Shown: positions 34,279 through 43,086, counted from the stretch's first letter. The stretch: 64,000 bases of DNA from Alphaproteobacteria bacterium (GCA_018222605.1 JAAEZZ010000009.1:1-64000), one strand, 5' to 3'. The notes: generated by a model not told the origin, from the sequence alone. A program made the numbers and translations.

Positions 34279-35322
34279 ATGGCTACTCGGATCGCAGTTG
34301 TTGGCGCCACAGGAAATGTGGGACGCGAACTCCTGAACATTCTGGACGAGCGCATGTTCCCGGCAGACGAAGTTTTCGCCGTGGCATCGCGCCGTTCCGT
34401 GGGCAAGGAAGTCTCATACGGGGACAAGACGCTCAAATGCCATGCTATTGAGGATTTTGACTTCTCCCAGGTCGATCTCGTTCTGATGTCCGCTGGCGGT
34501 GCCGCGTCCAAGGAGTGGTGCCCGAAGATCGCCAAGGCGGGCGCGATCACGATCGATAACTCCTCCGCCTGGCGGATGGACCCGGACGTGCCGCTCGTTG
34601 TGCCGGAGTGCAATGGTGAAGCCGTCATGGGCTATGAGAAGAAGATGATCATCGCGAACCCCAACTGCTCCACGGCGCAGCTGGTTGTCGCGCTTAAGCC
34701 TTTGCACGACGCCGTCGGTATCACGCGTGTGGTGTGTTCGACCTATCAGTCCGTTTCCGGCGCCGGCAAGGATGCCATGGACGAGCTTTGGAATCAGACG
34801 CGCGGCGTATTTGTCAATGACGAGCCGACCCCGGAAATCTTCCAGAAGGAAATCGCTTTCAACGTGATCCCGCAAATTGACGTTTTCATGGATGATGGCT
34901 TCACCAAGGAGGAGTGGAAAATGCGCGTCGAGACCAAGAAGATCCTCGACGAATCCATTGAGCTGGTGGCGACCTGTGTGCGCGTGCCGGTATTTGTAGG
35001 CCACTCCGAAGCGGTGAATGTTGAGCTGGCTGCGCCGATGACGGCCGCAAAGGCCAGGGAGATCCTGCGTGAGAGTCCCGGCATCATGCTGGTCGATGAT
35101 CCGAAGGAAGACCTCTACATCACGCCGAAAGAATGCGTCGGTGACTGGGCGACCTATATCTCGCGCGTGCGCAAGGATCCGACCGTCGAGAATGGTATCA
35201 TGTTCTGGTGTGTCTCGGACAATCTCCGCAAAGGTGCTGCCCTGAACGCGGTGCAGATTGCCGAAGAATTGCTGAACCGCGGTGTTCTGAAGCCGGAAAA
35301 GCAGCCGGTTGTAACAAACTAG
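34279..35322 (+). CDS. asd: Aspartate-semialdehyde dehydrogenase
   Basis: A 347-aa NADPH enzyme of the aspartate pathway, leading to threonine, methionine, lysine and diaminopimelate. The nucleotide loop is VVGATGNVGRELLNIL, the catalytic cysteine is Cys130 in NPNCSTAQLVV, and VVCSTYQSVSGAGKDAMDEL and RVPVFVGHSEAVNVEL follow. The ribosome site TAGGAG lies upstream. Its product feeds dapF, encoded at 43153. A weak hairpin without T-run lies 45-76 bases after the stop. Confidence 0.96.
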   Translation: MATRIAVVGATGNVGRELLNILDERMFPADEVFAVASRRSVGKEVSYGDKTLKCHAIEDFDFSQVDLVLMSAGGAASKEWCPKIAKAGAITIDNSSAWRMDPDVPLVVPECNGEAVMGYEKKMIIANPNCSTAQLVVALKPLHDAVGITRVVCSTYQSVSGAGKDAMDELWNQTRGVFVNDEPTPEIFQKEIAFNVIPQIDVFMDDGFTKEEWKMRVETKKILDESIELVATCVRVPVFVGHSEAVNVELAAPMTAAKAREILRESPGIMLVDDPKEDLYITPKECVGDWATYISRVRKDPTVENGIMFWCVSDNLRKGAALNAVQIAEELLNRGVLKPEKQPVVTN

Positions 35323-35458
35323 GCCTCGGACACCTTAATCAATCAGCCATGCGTTGCATGAATTGAAATAGTCCAGCTTCCAGGGGAGTTGGGCTATTAC
35401 ATTAAGTGAGAAAAAAGGGGGTAGTGCCTGCCAGCGGCGGCGGATAGAGCGTTGCGGC

Positions 35459-36367
35459 ATGAATGCTGAGACACGCCTTGGATTTTTCGCGGGCCTGGGG
35501 GCCTATTTCATCTGGGGCAGCCTGCCGCTGTACATCCGGCTGATGGACCATATCAGCGCGACGGAATTGCTGGCGCAGCGCATTGTCTGGTCTGTTCCCA
35601 CAGCCCTGATCCTGATCGGTGTCGCCGCGAAATGGCGTGATGTCCGCATTGCCTTCCAATGGCAGAATGTTCGCTGGTTGGCTATTTCGGGCCTGCTGAT
35701 CGGCGCGAACTGGGCCTGTTATATCTGGGCAGTGCACGCCAACCGCACGGTTGAGGCCTCGCTTGGCTATTACATAAATCCGCTAGTGAATGTGCTGTTC
35801 GGCATGTTCATTTTCTCCGAGCGCCTGCGCAAGGCGCAATGGGTGGCGGTCGTTCTGGCAACCATGGGTGTGGGAATCATGACGATGGCGTATGGCCATG
35901 TGCCGTGGGTCGCTTTGTTCCTGTGTGTCACCTTTGCGATCTACTCGCTCATTCGCAAGCAGGTTGCCGTCGACAGTCGCGCCGGGTTCCTGGTGGAGAT
36001 CGCGCTGCTGGCGCCTCTGGCGCTGACCTGGCTGGCTTGGTTTTCGTCGCAGCCAGGCAATACGTTGATGGGGAATGGCGGCTGGGACGTTGTTCTACTG
36101 ATGGCGGCAGGTCCGATCACATCCGTGCCGCTGATCCTGTTTGCCTTGTCCGCAAGACGGCTGAAGCTCTCAACGCTTGGTATGATGCAGTATATCGGCC
36201 CGACGCTTCAGTTCCTGATTGCCACGCTGGTCTTCCGTGAAGCATTCAGTTGGACGCATGGCGTGGCCTTCGGCTTCATCTGGCTGGCGTTGATCATCTT
36301 CACGTCTGACAGTGTGATGGGCGAAGCGAAGGCCCGCCGCTTGGCGCGCGCGGCGCGGATCGCCTGA
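35459..36367 (+). CDS. rarD: EamA-family transporter RarD
   Basis: A 302-aa, ten-helix drug/metabolite transporter of the RarD branch. RLGFFAGLGAYFIWGSLPLYIRLM and ATELLAQRIVWSVPTALILI at the start, NWACYIWAVHANRTVEASLGYYINPLVNVL in the middle and QYIGPTLQFLIATLVFREAF near the end are diagnostic. Substrate unknown (chloramphenicol sensitivity in E. coli gave the name). The terminator behind it reads chiefly for the opposing LysE gene. Confidence 0.92.
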   Translation: MNAETRLGFFAGLGAYFIWGSLPLYIRLMDHISATELLAQRIVWSVPTALILIGVAAKWRDVRIAFQWQNVRWLAISGLLIGANWACYIWAVHANRTVEASLGYYINPLVNVLFGMFIFSERLRKAQWVAVVLATMGVGIMTMAYGHVPWVALFLCVTFAIYSLIRKQVAVDSRAGFLVEIALLAPLALTWLAWFSSQPGNTLMGNGGWDVVLLMAAGPITSVPLILFALSARRLKLSTLGMMQYIGPTLQFLIATLVFREAFSWTHGVAFGFIWLALIIFTSDSVMGEAKARRLARAARIA

Positions 36368-36404
36368 TAAAAAAATAAGCCCCGGCCTTTTGAGGGACCG
36401 GGGC
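36368..36404 (-). terminator. Intrinsic terminator of the minus-strand LysE unit
   Basis: Arms GCCCCGG (36379-36385) and CCGGGGC (36398-36404); on the minus strand the stem is followed by TTATTTTTTTA. It lies directly behind the rarD stop and 59 bases beyond the LysE stop, ending the minus-strand serine hydrolase-LysE transcript. Confidence 0.8.
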
Positions 36405-36462
36405 GAAGTCGTGTCAGGATGGGAATATCCTGAAAGGTCTGTGGCAAGACTTGTACCACATT

Positions 36463-37083
36463 TCAGGACGGGCGGCCCGTCGAGAAGGCAATCCACACGG
36501 CGATGCTGGCCAGTGTCAGCGCAAAGGCCCCGCGAACCCATACATCCTTGCGGTAGCGTTCCAGGGTTGCGCCCAGCCGGTCTCCTGCCAGGACAATCGC
36601 AACATGGACTGTCACGGCGACGGCAAGGTGGATCAGGCCAAGCAGGATGATCTGCATCCAGAGGGGGCCATAGGCCTCGTTCGCGAACTGGCCGACAATG
36701 ACCAAATAAAAGACCAGAGCTTTCGGGTTGAGAAGATTGGCGATCAGCCCGCGCCGGAATCCGGCATAGCTGTCTCTTTGAAGCGGCGAGGCGATGCCTG
36801 TATCGCGCCAGGCCTCGACGGCCAGATACAGCATGAAAGCCACACCAGCCCATCTGAGGCCCTCATACAGGACCGGCATTTCAGAGAGCGCCGCGGACAA
36901 ACCGGTTGCCGCCGCCAGGATCTGTACGAACAGGCCGATCGTGACCCCGACAACAGCTGTCAGGCCAACGCGGCGACCACGTTGCGCGGACAAGGCTGCC
37001 AGCCAGCCCATATTCGGGCCGGGTGTCAGCTCAACCGCTGCCATGGCGATCAGAAAAGCGGGCCAGTCGACATGTGAAAGCAT
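36463..37083 (-). CDS. LysE family exporter
   Basis: A 206-aa, six-helix exporter of the LysE/RhtB family: IAMAAVELTPGPNMGWLAALSAQRG at the N-terminus and NLLNPKALVFYLVIVGQF later. The ATG at 37083 follows GAGG by nine bases and lies five bases beyond the stop of the serine hydrolase gene, so the two are cotranscribed; the longer frame through the hydrolase gene is rejected. Substrate unknown; it may export a product of the hydrolase neighbour. Confidence 0.88.
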   Translation of the reverse strand: MLSHVDWPAFLIAMAAVELTPGPNMGWLAALSAQRGRRVGLTAVVGVTIGLFVQILAAATGLSAALSEMPVLYEGLRWAGVAFMLYLAVEAWRDTGIASPLQRDSYAGFRRGLIANLLNPKALVFYLVIVGQFANEAYGPLWMQIILLGLIHLAVAVTVHVAIVLAGDRLGATLERYRKDVWVRGAFALTLASIAVWIAFSTGRPS

Positions 37084-37087
37084 CGTC

Positions 37088-38191
37088 TCAAAATGCCTCG
37101 TACACGGCTTCAACCAGACGCACCGCACGCGGATCGCCCACCAGCACATTGGATTGCCGGTTCATCACATAGGCGCAGGTCAGCCCATTGCGGGCATCCG
37201 ACACAGCCATGGACCCGCCCCAGCCGGAATGCCCAAGCGTAGTCGGTTCCGGTCCGAAAAGGCCGTGCGTATTATGCATGATGCCCGCGCCAAAGCTGGT
37301 AATCATTGGCAGGACAAGATCCGGGCCATGGGTACGCGCCTCTGTCAGGGCCTCATAGGTGGAGGGCTGCATCAGACCTGCACCTCTGCGCGTATAGGTA
37401 TTGTAGATGCCTGCCACGGAAACGGCTGTGCCATGACCATTTGCTGACGGAATCTCGATCTCACGCCAGATGGCTCCGCCGCGATTGGGCGCTGACCATT
37501 TGCTGACAAAGGCGGCGCGCCGGGCATCATTGATTTCTCCCAGTTCCGCAAGGGCCCGGGGGCGCTGGATATCAGAGCAGCGGTCATGTTCGCTGGCTGG
37601 GGTGCCAATGAAAAAGTCCTGACCCGGAAAAAGTGTTTTCAGGGTCGTGCCAAGCGTCTCGCCACTGATGCGGCGGGCTATTTCTCCGACAAGATAGCCC
37701 CAGCTAAGTGGATGATAGCCATGCGCCGTTCCTGGAGGCCACATCGGCGCCAGCTCTGCCAGCGCGGCTGCGCAGGCAGCAGGGTCCAGCCAAAGCTCCG
37801 GGTCAATCTCTTCCGGAAAGCCGGGCAGACCAGCCTGATGGCTGGCAACCTCGCCAATCGTGACGGCTTCCTTGCCGTTGGCTGCGAATTCAGGCCAGAT
37901 CTCCGAAACGGGTGTTTCATATCCGGCTGGCAGGCGCTCTACCAAAGTGGCCAGGACGAGAGCGGCGATGCCCTTCGTCGTGGAGTAGATGGGCACAAGG
38001 GTCCGGTCGTTCCAGGGGCGTGTCTTCTGCCGGTCTGCCCAGCCGCCCACAAGTGAGACAACAAGCTCATCATCCTTGTAGACGGCAAAGCCGGCGCCAA
38101 GCTCCTCGCTATTCGCGAAATTGGCCTCAAAGACCTCCCGTACAGCTGAGAAAGCGGGATCTGTATGTCCGGAAATTGGGAAATCACTCAT
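37088..38191 (-). CDS. Class C beta-lactamase-like serine hydrolase (EstB-like)
   Basis: A 367-aa serine hydrolase of the beta-lactamase-related/esterase family. The nucleophile motif S-x-x-K is Ser70-Thr-Thr-Lys73 in YSTTKG; the second motif, YHPLSWGYLVGEI, has the catalytic Tyr; the C-terminal block LGHSGWGGSMAVSDA supplies the third (His-x-Gly in place of Lys-x-Gly). No signal peptide is evident, so it is cytoplasmic, fitting esterases rather than penicillin-targeting enzymes. It is divergent from the malyl-CoA-type lyase with 90 bases between. Confidence 0.88.
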   Translation of the reverse strand: MSDFPISGHTDPAFSAVREVFEANFANSEELGAGFAVYKDDELVVSLVGGWADRQKTRPWNDRTLVPIYSTTKGIAALVLATLVERLPAGYETPVSEIWPEFAANGKEAVTIGEVASHQAGLPGFPEEIDPELWLDPAACAAALAELAPMWPPGTAHGYHPLSWGYLVGEIARRISGETLGTTLKTLFPGQDFFIGTPASEHDRCSDIQRPRALAELGEINDARRAAFVSKWSAPNRGGAIWREIEIPSANGHGTAVSVAGIYNTYTRRGAGLMQPSTYEALTEARTHGPDLVLPMITSFGAGIMHNTHGLFGPEPTTLGHSGWGGSMAVSDARNGLTCAYVMNRQSNVLVGDPRAVRLVEAVYEAF

Positions 38192-38281
38192 TCAGGATGA
38201 CCTTTAGCGCTCTTGATCTTTGCGTTTCGACAGTTCACCCCTTCCCGCGCACACGTCAAACAGTCAAGGAACCTGCCGCCA

Positions 38282-39166
38282 ATGTCTATGTCGCACCATC
38301 GTCCCCGTCGGTCCTGTCTTTACATGCCGGGCGCCAATGAGCGTGCCCTGGAAAAGGCCAAGGGCCTGCAGGCAGACACACTGATCCTGGATCTTGAGGA
38401 TGCTGTCGCACCGGAAGCCAAGGAAGCCGCCCGCGAATCGATTCGCGTGGCTGTTACGGCCGGTGGATACGGGCACCGCGAGATTGTGGTTCGGATGAAT
38501 GGCCTGGATACGGAATGGGGACAGGCAGACCTGAAAATGGCCGTTGAGGCCGGAGCAGATGCGATTCTGGCTCCAAAAGTCATTGATGGCGGCGACATTG
38601 ACCGCCTGAATGACGCTATGAGCCGGGCAGGTGCAGCTGAGACGATGGGTCTATGGGTGATGATCGAGATGCCTAAGGCGATCCTCAACATCCAGGACAT
38701 TGCCGAGGCCGTAGGCCGTACACGACTCACCACGTTTGTCATGGGGACCAATGATCTGGCCAAGGAATACCGCGCACGCATGACGCCGGATCGCCTCGCT
38801 TTCCAGACGGCGCTGGGCCTCAGCATTGCCGCCGCGCGGGCCTATGACATCATCGCCATCGACGGTGTTTACAATGACATCAAGAATGAAGACGGGCTGA
38901 TCGCCGAGTGTGAGCAGGGCCGTGACATGGGCTTTGACGGCAAGACGCTGATTCACCCCTCCCAGCTGGACGCCGCCAACCGCATTTTTGCGCCAAGCCC
39001 CCATGATGTGGAACACGCGCAGGCCGTGATTGAAGCGTTTGCCGATCCGGAAAATGCCAGCAAGGGCGTTCTCAAGGTGAATGGCAAGATGACCGAGCTG
39101 CTCCATCTGGATGAAGCGCGCCGGACTGTCGCCATGGCTGAAGCCATCCGTGAATTTGAAGACTGA
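38282..39166 (+). CDS. HpcH/HpaI-family CoA ester lyase, (3S)-malyl-CoA thioesterase-like
   Basis: A 294-aa CitE-type TIM-barrel protein: RRSCLYMPGANERALEKAK, DTLILDLEDAVAPEAK, IVVRMNGLDTEWGQADL, FVMGTNDLAKEYRARM and AIDGVYNDIKNEDG, CEQGRDMGFDGKTLIHPSQL. The pattern fits Rhodobacter Mcl2 ((3S)-malyl-CoA thioesterase) more than citrate lyase, particularly FVMGTNDLAKE. It lies close to mesaconyl-CoA hydratase, whose partner lyase in the ethylmalonyl-CoA pathway splits methylmalyl-CoA, so lyase and thioesterase are both possible. AAGGAA ten bases before 38282 fixes the start. Confidence 0.82.
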   Translation: MSMSHHRPRRSCLYMPGANERALEKAKGLQADTLILDLEDAVAPEAKEAARESIRVAVTAGGYGHREIVVRMNGLDTEWGQADLKMAVEAGADAILAPKVIDGGDIDRLNDAMSRAGAAETMGLWVMIEMPKAILNIQDIAEAVGRTRLTTFVMGTNDLAKEYRARMTPDRLAFQTALGLSIAAARAYDIIAIDGVYNDIKNEDGLIAECEQGRDMGFDGKTLIHPSQLDAANRIFAPSPHDVEHAQAVIEAFADPENASKGVLKVNGKMTELLHLDEARRTVAMAEAIREFED

Positions 39167-39221
39167 GGCCATACATAGCCAAACTAAGCATCATTGCGAT
39201 GCCTGAGTTGAGAGGAGAGGC

Positions 39222-39569
39222 ATGACCTATATTCTACTTCACCATTCCGGTTGCAGCACGTCGCGCAAGGGGCTCGCCCTGCTTGAGGAGAATGGCGTTC
39301 AGCCGGAAGTGCGTAAATATATGAACGCTTCAGAGGCGCTCAGCGTGGATGAGCTGAAGGACGTCGCCAAAAAGATGGGAGCACCCTCGCCGCGGGCCTT
39401 TCTGCGGGAGAAGAATGCCGCCGAAGTCGGGATTGATGACAAGTCGTCCGACGAGGCGATCTTTGAGGCCATGGCGGCCAATCCGAAGATCATCCAGCGC
39501 CCGATCGGCATTGTCGGCAAGAAGGCTGTTCTGGGCCGTCCGATCGAGGAGCTTCTGAAACTCGTCTGA
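39222..39569 (+). CDS. ArsC/Spx-family arsenate reductase-like protein
   Basis: A 115-aa thioredoxin-fold protein. The catalytic loop is SGCSTSRKG with Cys11; the arsenate-clamp arginines of ArsC are present in IIQRPIGI and LGRPIEELL, which favours a reductase over the YffB/Spx branch. AGGAGAGG lies before the ATG. No arsR or arsB is near; it sits between the CoA lyase and mesaconyl-CoA hydratase, a conserved-looking but functionally odd place. Confidence 0.82.
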   Translation: MTYILLHHSGCSTSRKGLALLEENGVQPEVRKYMNASEALSVDELKDVAKKMGAPSPRAFLREKNAAEVGIDDKSSDEAIFEAMAANPKIIQRPIGIVGKKAVLGRPIEELLKLV

Positions 39570-39582
39570 GTTCTGTCGAATT

Positions 39583-39609
39583 CGGCCTGAAACATGTGAA
39601 TTCAGGCCG
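39583..39609. other. Intergenic hairpin without T-run
   Basis: Perfect nine-base arms CGGCCTGAA (39583-39591) and TTCAGGCCG (39601-39609) in the gap after the ArsC gene. The absence of a T-run argues against an intrinsic terminator; it may protect or end the transcript in another way. Confidence 0.5.
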
Positions 39610-39662
39610 GATTCGGTGAAATTTCATCGATCTCCCACGCGAAAGGGCAATATCTGTGTGGG

Positions 39663-39932
39663 ATGTCAGTAACCATGATGTTGTTACTGATCTTTGCTGC
39701 GCTTCTCATCGCTTTCGCCGCTTTCTGCGCGTTCGGACTGCCCTACATGCTGATTGGGCCGCGCATGCTGGATGAGTGGCGGGACAATCGCGAACAGCAA
39801 ATCATGGGCGGCGTCATTGTTGGCGCAATCATGCTGCTTGTTGTGTCGCCTTTTGCCTCATCGGCCTTGATTTCTGCCACCGCCCAAGTGCAGGTGATGG
39901 CCGACACATTTGTGGGGCAAGGCTGGAGCTGA
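39663..39932 (+). CDS. Small two-helix membrane protein
   Basis: An 89-aa protein, unrecognised, with two strong hydrophobic helices: residues 4-24 (MMLLLIFAALLIAFAAFCAF) and about 48-66 (GGVIVGAIMLLVVSPFASS), linked by a charged loop ending WRDNREQQ. Both ends would lie on the same side of the membrane. The start is uncertain by four codons (39663 or 39675) and has no clear ribosome site. It lies between the ArsC gene and mesaconyl-CoA hydratase. Coding is likely by length and hydrophobic pattern only. Confidence 0.5.
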   Translation: MSVTMMLLLIFAALLIAFAAFCAFGLPYMLIGPRMLDEWRDNREQQIMGGVIVGAIMLLVVSPFASSALISATAQVQVMADTFVGQGWS

Positions 39933-39969
39933 TCTGGCATAAGTTTGCCCCGATCCTAATGAGGGGCAC

Positions 39970-41022
39970 ATGGCCAGCACATCCAAATCCAATCCAGGGC
40001 ATTTTTTCGAGGATTTTTCCCTTGGGATGCCACTCAATCACGCAACGCCGCAGACGCTGACAGAAGGCGACATCGCTCTCTATCGCGCGCTGACAGGCGG
40101 GCGTTTTGTCCAGTATTCCTCAGCCGAGTTCGCCAGGGGTGCGGGCTATCCCGGCCTCCCGATTGATCCGCTTCACGCGTTTCACGTTGTCTTTGGCAAG
40201 TCGGTGCCGGACGTTTCCCTGAATGCCGTGGCCAATCTTGGTTATGCCGATGGGCGCATATCTCTGCCGGTCATGCCGGGCGATACGCTGCGGACCGTGT
40301 CGGAAGTCATCGGCGTCAAAGAGAATTCCAATGGCAAGACCGGCGTTGTCTGGGTTCGTACGCGCGGCTTCAATCAGCGCGGTGAAGAGGTCATGTCCTT
40401 TGTCCGCTGGGTGATGGTGAACAAGCGTGATGCGAGTTCGCCTGCGCCAGAGGCTGTGATCCCGGACCTGCCTAAAGTCGTGCCGGGCGCGGAGCTGACC
40501 GGCTTTGCCGGCATGGACAGCTGGGATGCGACGCTCTCCGGCAGCGAATACATGTTCGAGGACTATGCTGTCGGCGAGAAGATCAACCATGTCGATGGCA
40601 TGACCGTAGAAGAGGCGGAGCATCAGATTGCGACACGCCTCTACCAGAATACGGCCAAGGTGCACTTTGATGCGCACGGCCAGAAAGACAGCCGCTTCGG
40701 CAAGCGCCTGATTTATGGCGGCGTCGTGATCTCGATTGCCCGTTCACTCTCCTTCAATGGACTGGCGAATGCCGGCCACATGCTGGCCATCAATGCGGGC
40801 AGCCATGTCAGCCCGCTCTTCGCCGGAGACACGATCTATGCCTGGAGCGAAGTGCTGGAGACGGCAGAACTTTCAGACAAGGTGGGGGCGCTACGCTTGC
40901 GCCTCGTTGCTGTGAAGGATCAGGACCCGGGCACCTTTGCCTATAAGGGCGAGGATGGCAAATATGCCGATGGCGTGCTGCTGGACTTCGACTATTGGGC
41001 CGCCATCCCACGCAAGTGCTAG
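39970..41022 (+). CDS. Mesaconyl-CoA hydratase-like MaoC-family enzyme
   Basis: A 350-aa double-hotdog hydratase. N-terminal GHFFEDFSLGMPLNHATPQTL and AFHVVFGKSVPDVSLNAVANLGYADG, then ENSNGKTGVVWVRTRGFNQRGEEV and the second MaoC half with EDYAVGEKINHVDGMTVEEAEHQ, AKVHFDAH and GGVVISIARSLSFNGL. This matches Mch of Rhodobacter, which reversibly hydrates mesaconyl-CoA to methylmalyl-CoA. With the adjacent lyase it suggests a functioning ethylmalonyl-CoA or related route for acetate. Its stop overlaps that of the convergent HxlR gene (CTAG). Start follows a GGG-type site. Confidence 0.88.
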   Translation: MASTSKSNPGHFFEDFSLGMPLNHATPQTLTEGDIALYRALTGGRFVQYSSAEFARGAGYPGLPIDPLHAFHVVFGKSVPDVSLNAVANLGYADGRISLPVMPGDTLRTVSEVIGVKENSNGKTGVVWVRTRGFNQRGEEVMSFVRWVMVNKRDASSPAPEAVIPDLPKVVPGAELTGFAGMDSWDATLSGSEYMFEDYAVGEKINHVDGMTVEEAEHQIATRLYQNTAKVHFDAHGQKDSRFGKRLIYGGVVISIARSLSFNGLANAGHMLAINAGSHVSPLFAGDTIYAWSEVLETAELSDKVGALRLRLVAVKDQDPGTFAYKGEDGKYADGVLLDFDYWAAIPRKC

Positions 41023-41426
41023 ACCTTCGTTTGATCTTCGGGAGGTACTGGCCCGGCCAGTGTCTCCCTTTGCTCCGCCCATAATAAAAGTGCGTCTAGC
41101 GCCGGGCAGAGGCCTTCTCCCCATTCCGTGAGCCCATACTCCACTTTTGGAGGCACCTGATGGTGCACAATACGGCGCACGATGCCGTCCGCTTCCAGCT
41201 TGCGAAGCTGCTGGATCAGCATTTTTTGGGAGATCGCCGGAATGGCCCTCTCCAGTTCCGAAAACCGCATCAGACTGCCCCCGAAAAGATGAAACAGGAT
41301 GGTCATTTTCCATCTCCCCTCCAGCAATTGCAGGGCGGTCTCCACGCCATGTGCCGCAGTGACGGGGGTATAATCAGGTCGCTTACCTTCAGGTAAGTAC
41401 CCCACTTTTTTGTCTGTACTTGTCAT
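41019..41426 (-). CDS. HxlR family winged-helix transcriptional regulator
   Basis: A 135-aa regulator. The HxlR core is plain: ALQLLEGRWKMTILFHLFGGSLMRFSELERAI, then ISQKMLIQQLRKLEADGIVRRIVHHQVPPKVEYGLTEWGEGL, containing the recognition helix and wing. HxlR proteins often sense reactive or electrophilic compounds and repress a divergent reductase. Here the divergent pair is an NTF2-like gene and an SDR enzyme, the likely targets. There is no cysteine for redox sensing. A palindrome lies inside its first codons. Confidence 0.88.
   Translation of the reverse strand: MTSTDKKVGYLPEGKRPDYTPVTAAHGVETALQLLEGRWKMTILFHLFGGSLMRFSELERAIPAISQKMLIQQLRKLEADGIVRRIVHHQVPPKVEYGLTEWGEGLCPALDALLLWAEQRETLAGPVPPEDQTKV
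41382..41397. promoter_or_regulatory. Candidate HxlR operator palindrome
   Basis: CTTACCT and AGGTAAG arms, exact reverse complements, separated by TC. It lies inside the first 15 codons of the HxlR gene, about 107-122 bases upstream of the divergent NTF2-SDR genes, and could be an operator through which the regulator represses both. If translation starts at the GTG eight codons in, the palindrome would still lie within the coding region. Confidence 0.45.
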
Positions 41427-41503
41427 ATCTTCTGGCTATGTCGATATCGGTCTGACTGCAAGACCTTTCCTGTCTTGCTTCATGCAAATTGGAGACGCCA
41501 GAC

Positions 41504-41833
41504 ATGCCACTTAACCTACCCACCGCCATAGAGTGCTACTTTGAAATCGACAAAACGGATGATTTGGAACGCTTCTCGGAATGCTTCGCGCCTAGGGCTA
41601 AAGTCATTGATGAAGAGCGTATCCACACTGGCATCGCCGCCATTCAGAACTGGGCTCGCGAAGCAAAGGCGGCCACGAATTACCATGTGACGCCTTTGAG
41701 TGCGGATGTGGGTGAGATTGAAGCCATTGTGACAGGTCAGGTAGAAGGCAATTTTCCGGGAAGTCCGGTTACGCTGCGCTACTTCTTCACCCTGGAAGCG
41801 GGTCTGATCATCGCACTTGAGATCAAACCATGA
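41504..41833 (+). CDS. NTF2-like (SnoaL-type) protein
   Basis: A 109-aa cone-fold protein: [46 protein letters not shown] is the characteristic start (read here in short pieces, e.g. DKTDDLERF and [11 protein letters not shown]), followed by [20 protein letters not shown] and [13 protein letters not shown]. It overlaps the SDR gene start by four bases (ATGA), so a two-gene unit. The start at 41504 follows GGAG by nine bases. The pairing with an HxlR regulator and an SDR enzyme is common. Confidence 0.8.
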   Translation: MPLNLPTAIECYFEIDKTDDLERFSECFAPRAKVIDEERIHTGIAAIQNWAREAKAATNYHVTPLSADVGEIEAIVTGQVEGNFPGSPVTLRYFFTLEAGLIIALEIKP

Positions 41834-42612
41834 GCTTTGATCTGGACCTTGGTAACTGCCGGGCCCTGGTGACGGGTGGTACAAAAGGCGTGGGCCGGGC
41901 CGTTGTGGAAGCTTTCAAGTCCCACGGTGTGCGTGTGCTGACGACGGCACGTCATGAACCGGATGACCTGCCCGCCGGTGTCAACTTCATTGCGGCTGAT
42001 ATTTCCCTGTCAGAAGGGTGTGAACGCGTTGCGAAAGCCGCGCTGCGTTTGCTCGGCGGTGTGGATATTCTCGTGCATGTTGCAGGCGGTTCCAGCGCAC
42101 CGGCCGGTGGCTTTGCCGTGTTGGACGAGCAGGAATGGCAAAGGGAGATGAATCTGAACCTTTTTCCAGCCGTTCGACTGGATCGTGCGCTTTTGCCAGA
42201 CATGATCGCGCGCGGGTTCGGGGTCGTGATCCATGTCTCGTCTATTCAGGCGCGCATGCCCTTGCCAAATGCAACCACGGCCTATGCCAGCGCCAAGGCG
42301 GCCTTGGCTGCGTATAGCAAGAGCCTGTCCAAGGAAGTTGGGCCGAAAGGCATCCGGGTAATGCGTGTCTCCCCGGGATGGGTAAAGACCGAAGCAGCCA
42401 TCGCGCTCGTGAACCGGATTGCTGCAGAGAGGGGAGTGGATTTCGATGCGGCACAGCAAAGCCTTATGGATTCACTTGGCGGCATTGCGCTGGGGCGCCC
42501 TTCCGAACCGGAAGAGGTTGCAGACCTGATTACTTTCCTGGCTTCGCCTCGAGCAGGAGCAATTACAGGGGCAGACTATGTGATAGATGGCGGAACCTTG
42601 CCCACTGTGTAG
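41830..42612 (+). CDS. SDR family oxidoreductase
   Basis: A 260-aa short-chain dehydrogenase/reductase. The cofactor loop [10 protein letters not shown] starts at Thr15; HVAGG holds the central strand; the catalytic set is Ser in HVSSIQ and Tyr-x-x-x-Lys in [25 protein letters not shown] follows. The first basic residue in the cofactor pocket suggests NADP. It is coupled to the NTF2-like gene and probably under the divergent HxlR regulator. Substrate unknown. Confidence 0.92.
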   Translation: MSFDLDLGNCRALVTGGTKGVGRAVVEAFKSHGVRVLTTARHEPDDLPAGVNFIAADISLSEGCERVAKAALRLLGGVDILVHVAGGSSAPAGGFAVLDEQEWQREMNLNLFPAVRLDRALLPDMIARGFGVVIHVSSIQARMPLPNATTAYASAKAALAAYSKSLSKEVGPKGIRVMRVSPGWVKTEAAIALVNRIAAERGVDFDAAQQSLMDSLGGIALGRPSEPEEVADLITFLASPRAGAITGADYVIDGGTLPTV

Positions 42613-42669
42613 CCAAGTGTGCAACCAGCCTGCTTCCACAACACCTTCAGGCCTCCTATATGAGCAGCT

Positions 42670-43086
42670 ATGAGCGGGTATGGGCCTTTTGACGATTTCA
42701 CGCTGTTTGCCATGGCCATCGCCGTGGTTCTGTCAGCTATTGTCAGCCTGATCGGGACGTCTGCCCGCAAGCGGAATATCGCGCTGGGGCGAGCGACCGC
42801 AACAGATCTGGCAGAGATGACGGGCATTCGTGACGCAAAGAAGCTGCAAGAAACCTTCGGTCCCCCCGATATGGGGCGTGTCTGGCGTACGGTGACGCTA
42901 CTGGAGGTACGCCGCGCCCGGCAAAGCGGAGGATGGCTGATGTCGAGTGACCTGGTGGATTATGCCTGTTTTGGTGTTGTGGCCTTGGCGCTGTTTGTCT
43001 CTCACCCGCTGATTGGCGGGGCAATCGTGCTGGCCCTGCTGGTCCAGATAGCGGGTTGGATCGCGGCGGTAGGTCTGCCGAAGTAA
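42670..43086 (+). CDS. Unrecognised small membrane protein
   Basis: A 138-aa protein with an N-terminal hydrophobic helix (about residues 12-28, LFAMAIAVVLSAIVSLIG), a soluble charged middle (residues 30-92, with RKRNIALGRATATDLAEM and ETFGPPDMGRVWRTVTLLEVRRARQ) and two C-terminal helices (VDYACFGVVALALFV; LIGGAIVLALLVQIAGWIA). No domain is recognised. It lies between the SDR gene and dapF, with its own likely promoter in the 57-base gap or readthrough from the SDR gene. Confidence 0.55.
   Translation: MSGYGPFDDFTLFAMAIAVVLSAIVSLIGTSARKRNIALGRATATDLAEMTGIRDAKKLQETFGPPDMGRVWRTVTLLEVRRARQSGGWLMSSDLVDYACFGVVALALFVSHPLIGGAIVLALLVQIAGWIAAVGLPK

Noticed and set aside
35367..35398. Hairpin after asd as terminator
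   Set aside because: Arms contain several mispairs and there is no T-run; too weak to call.
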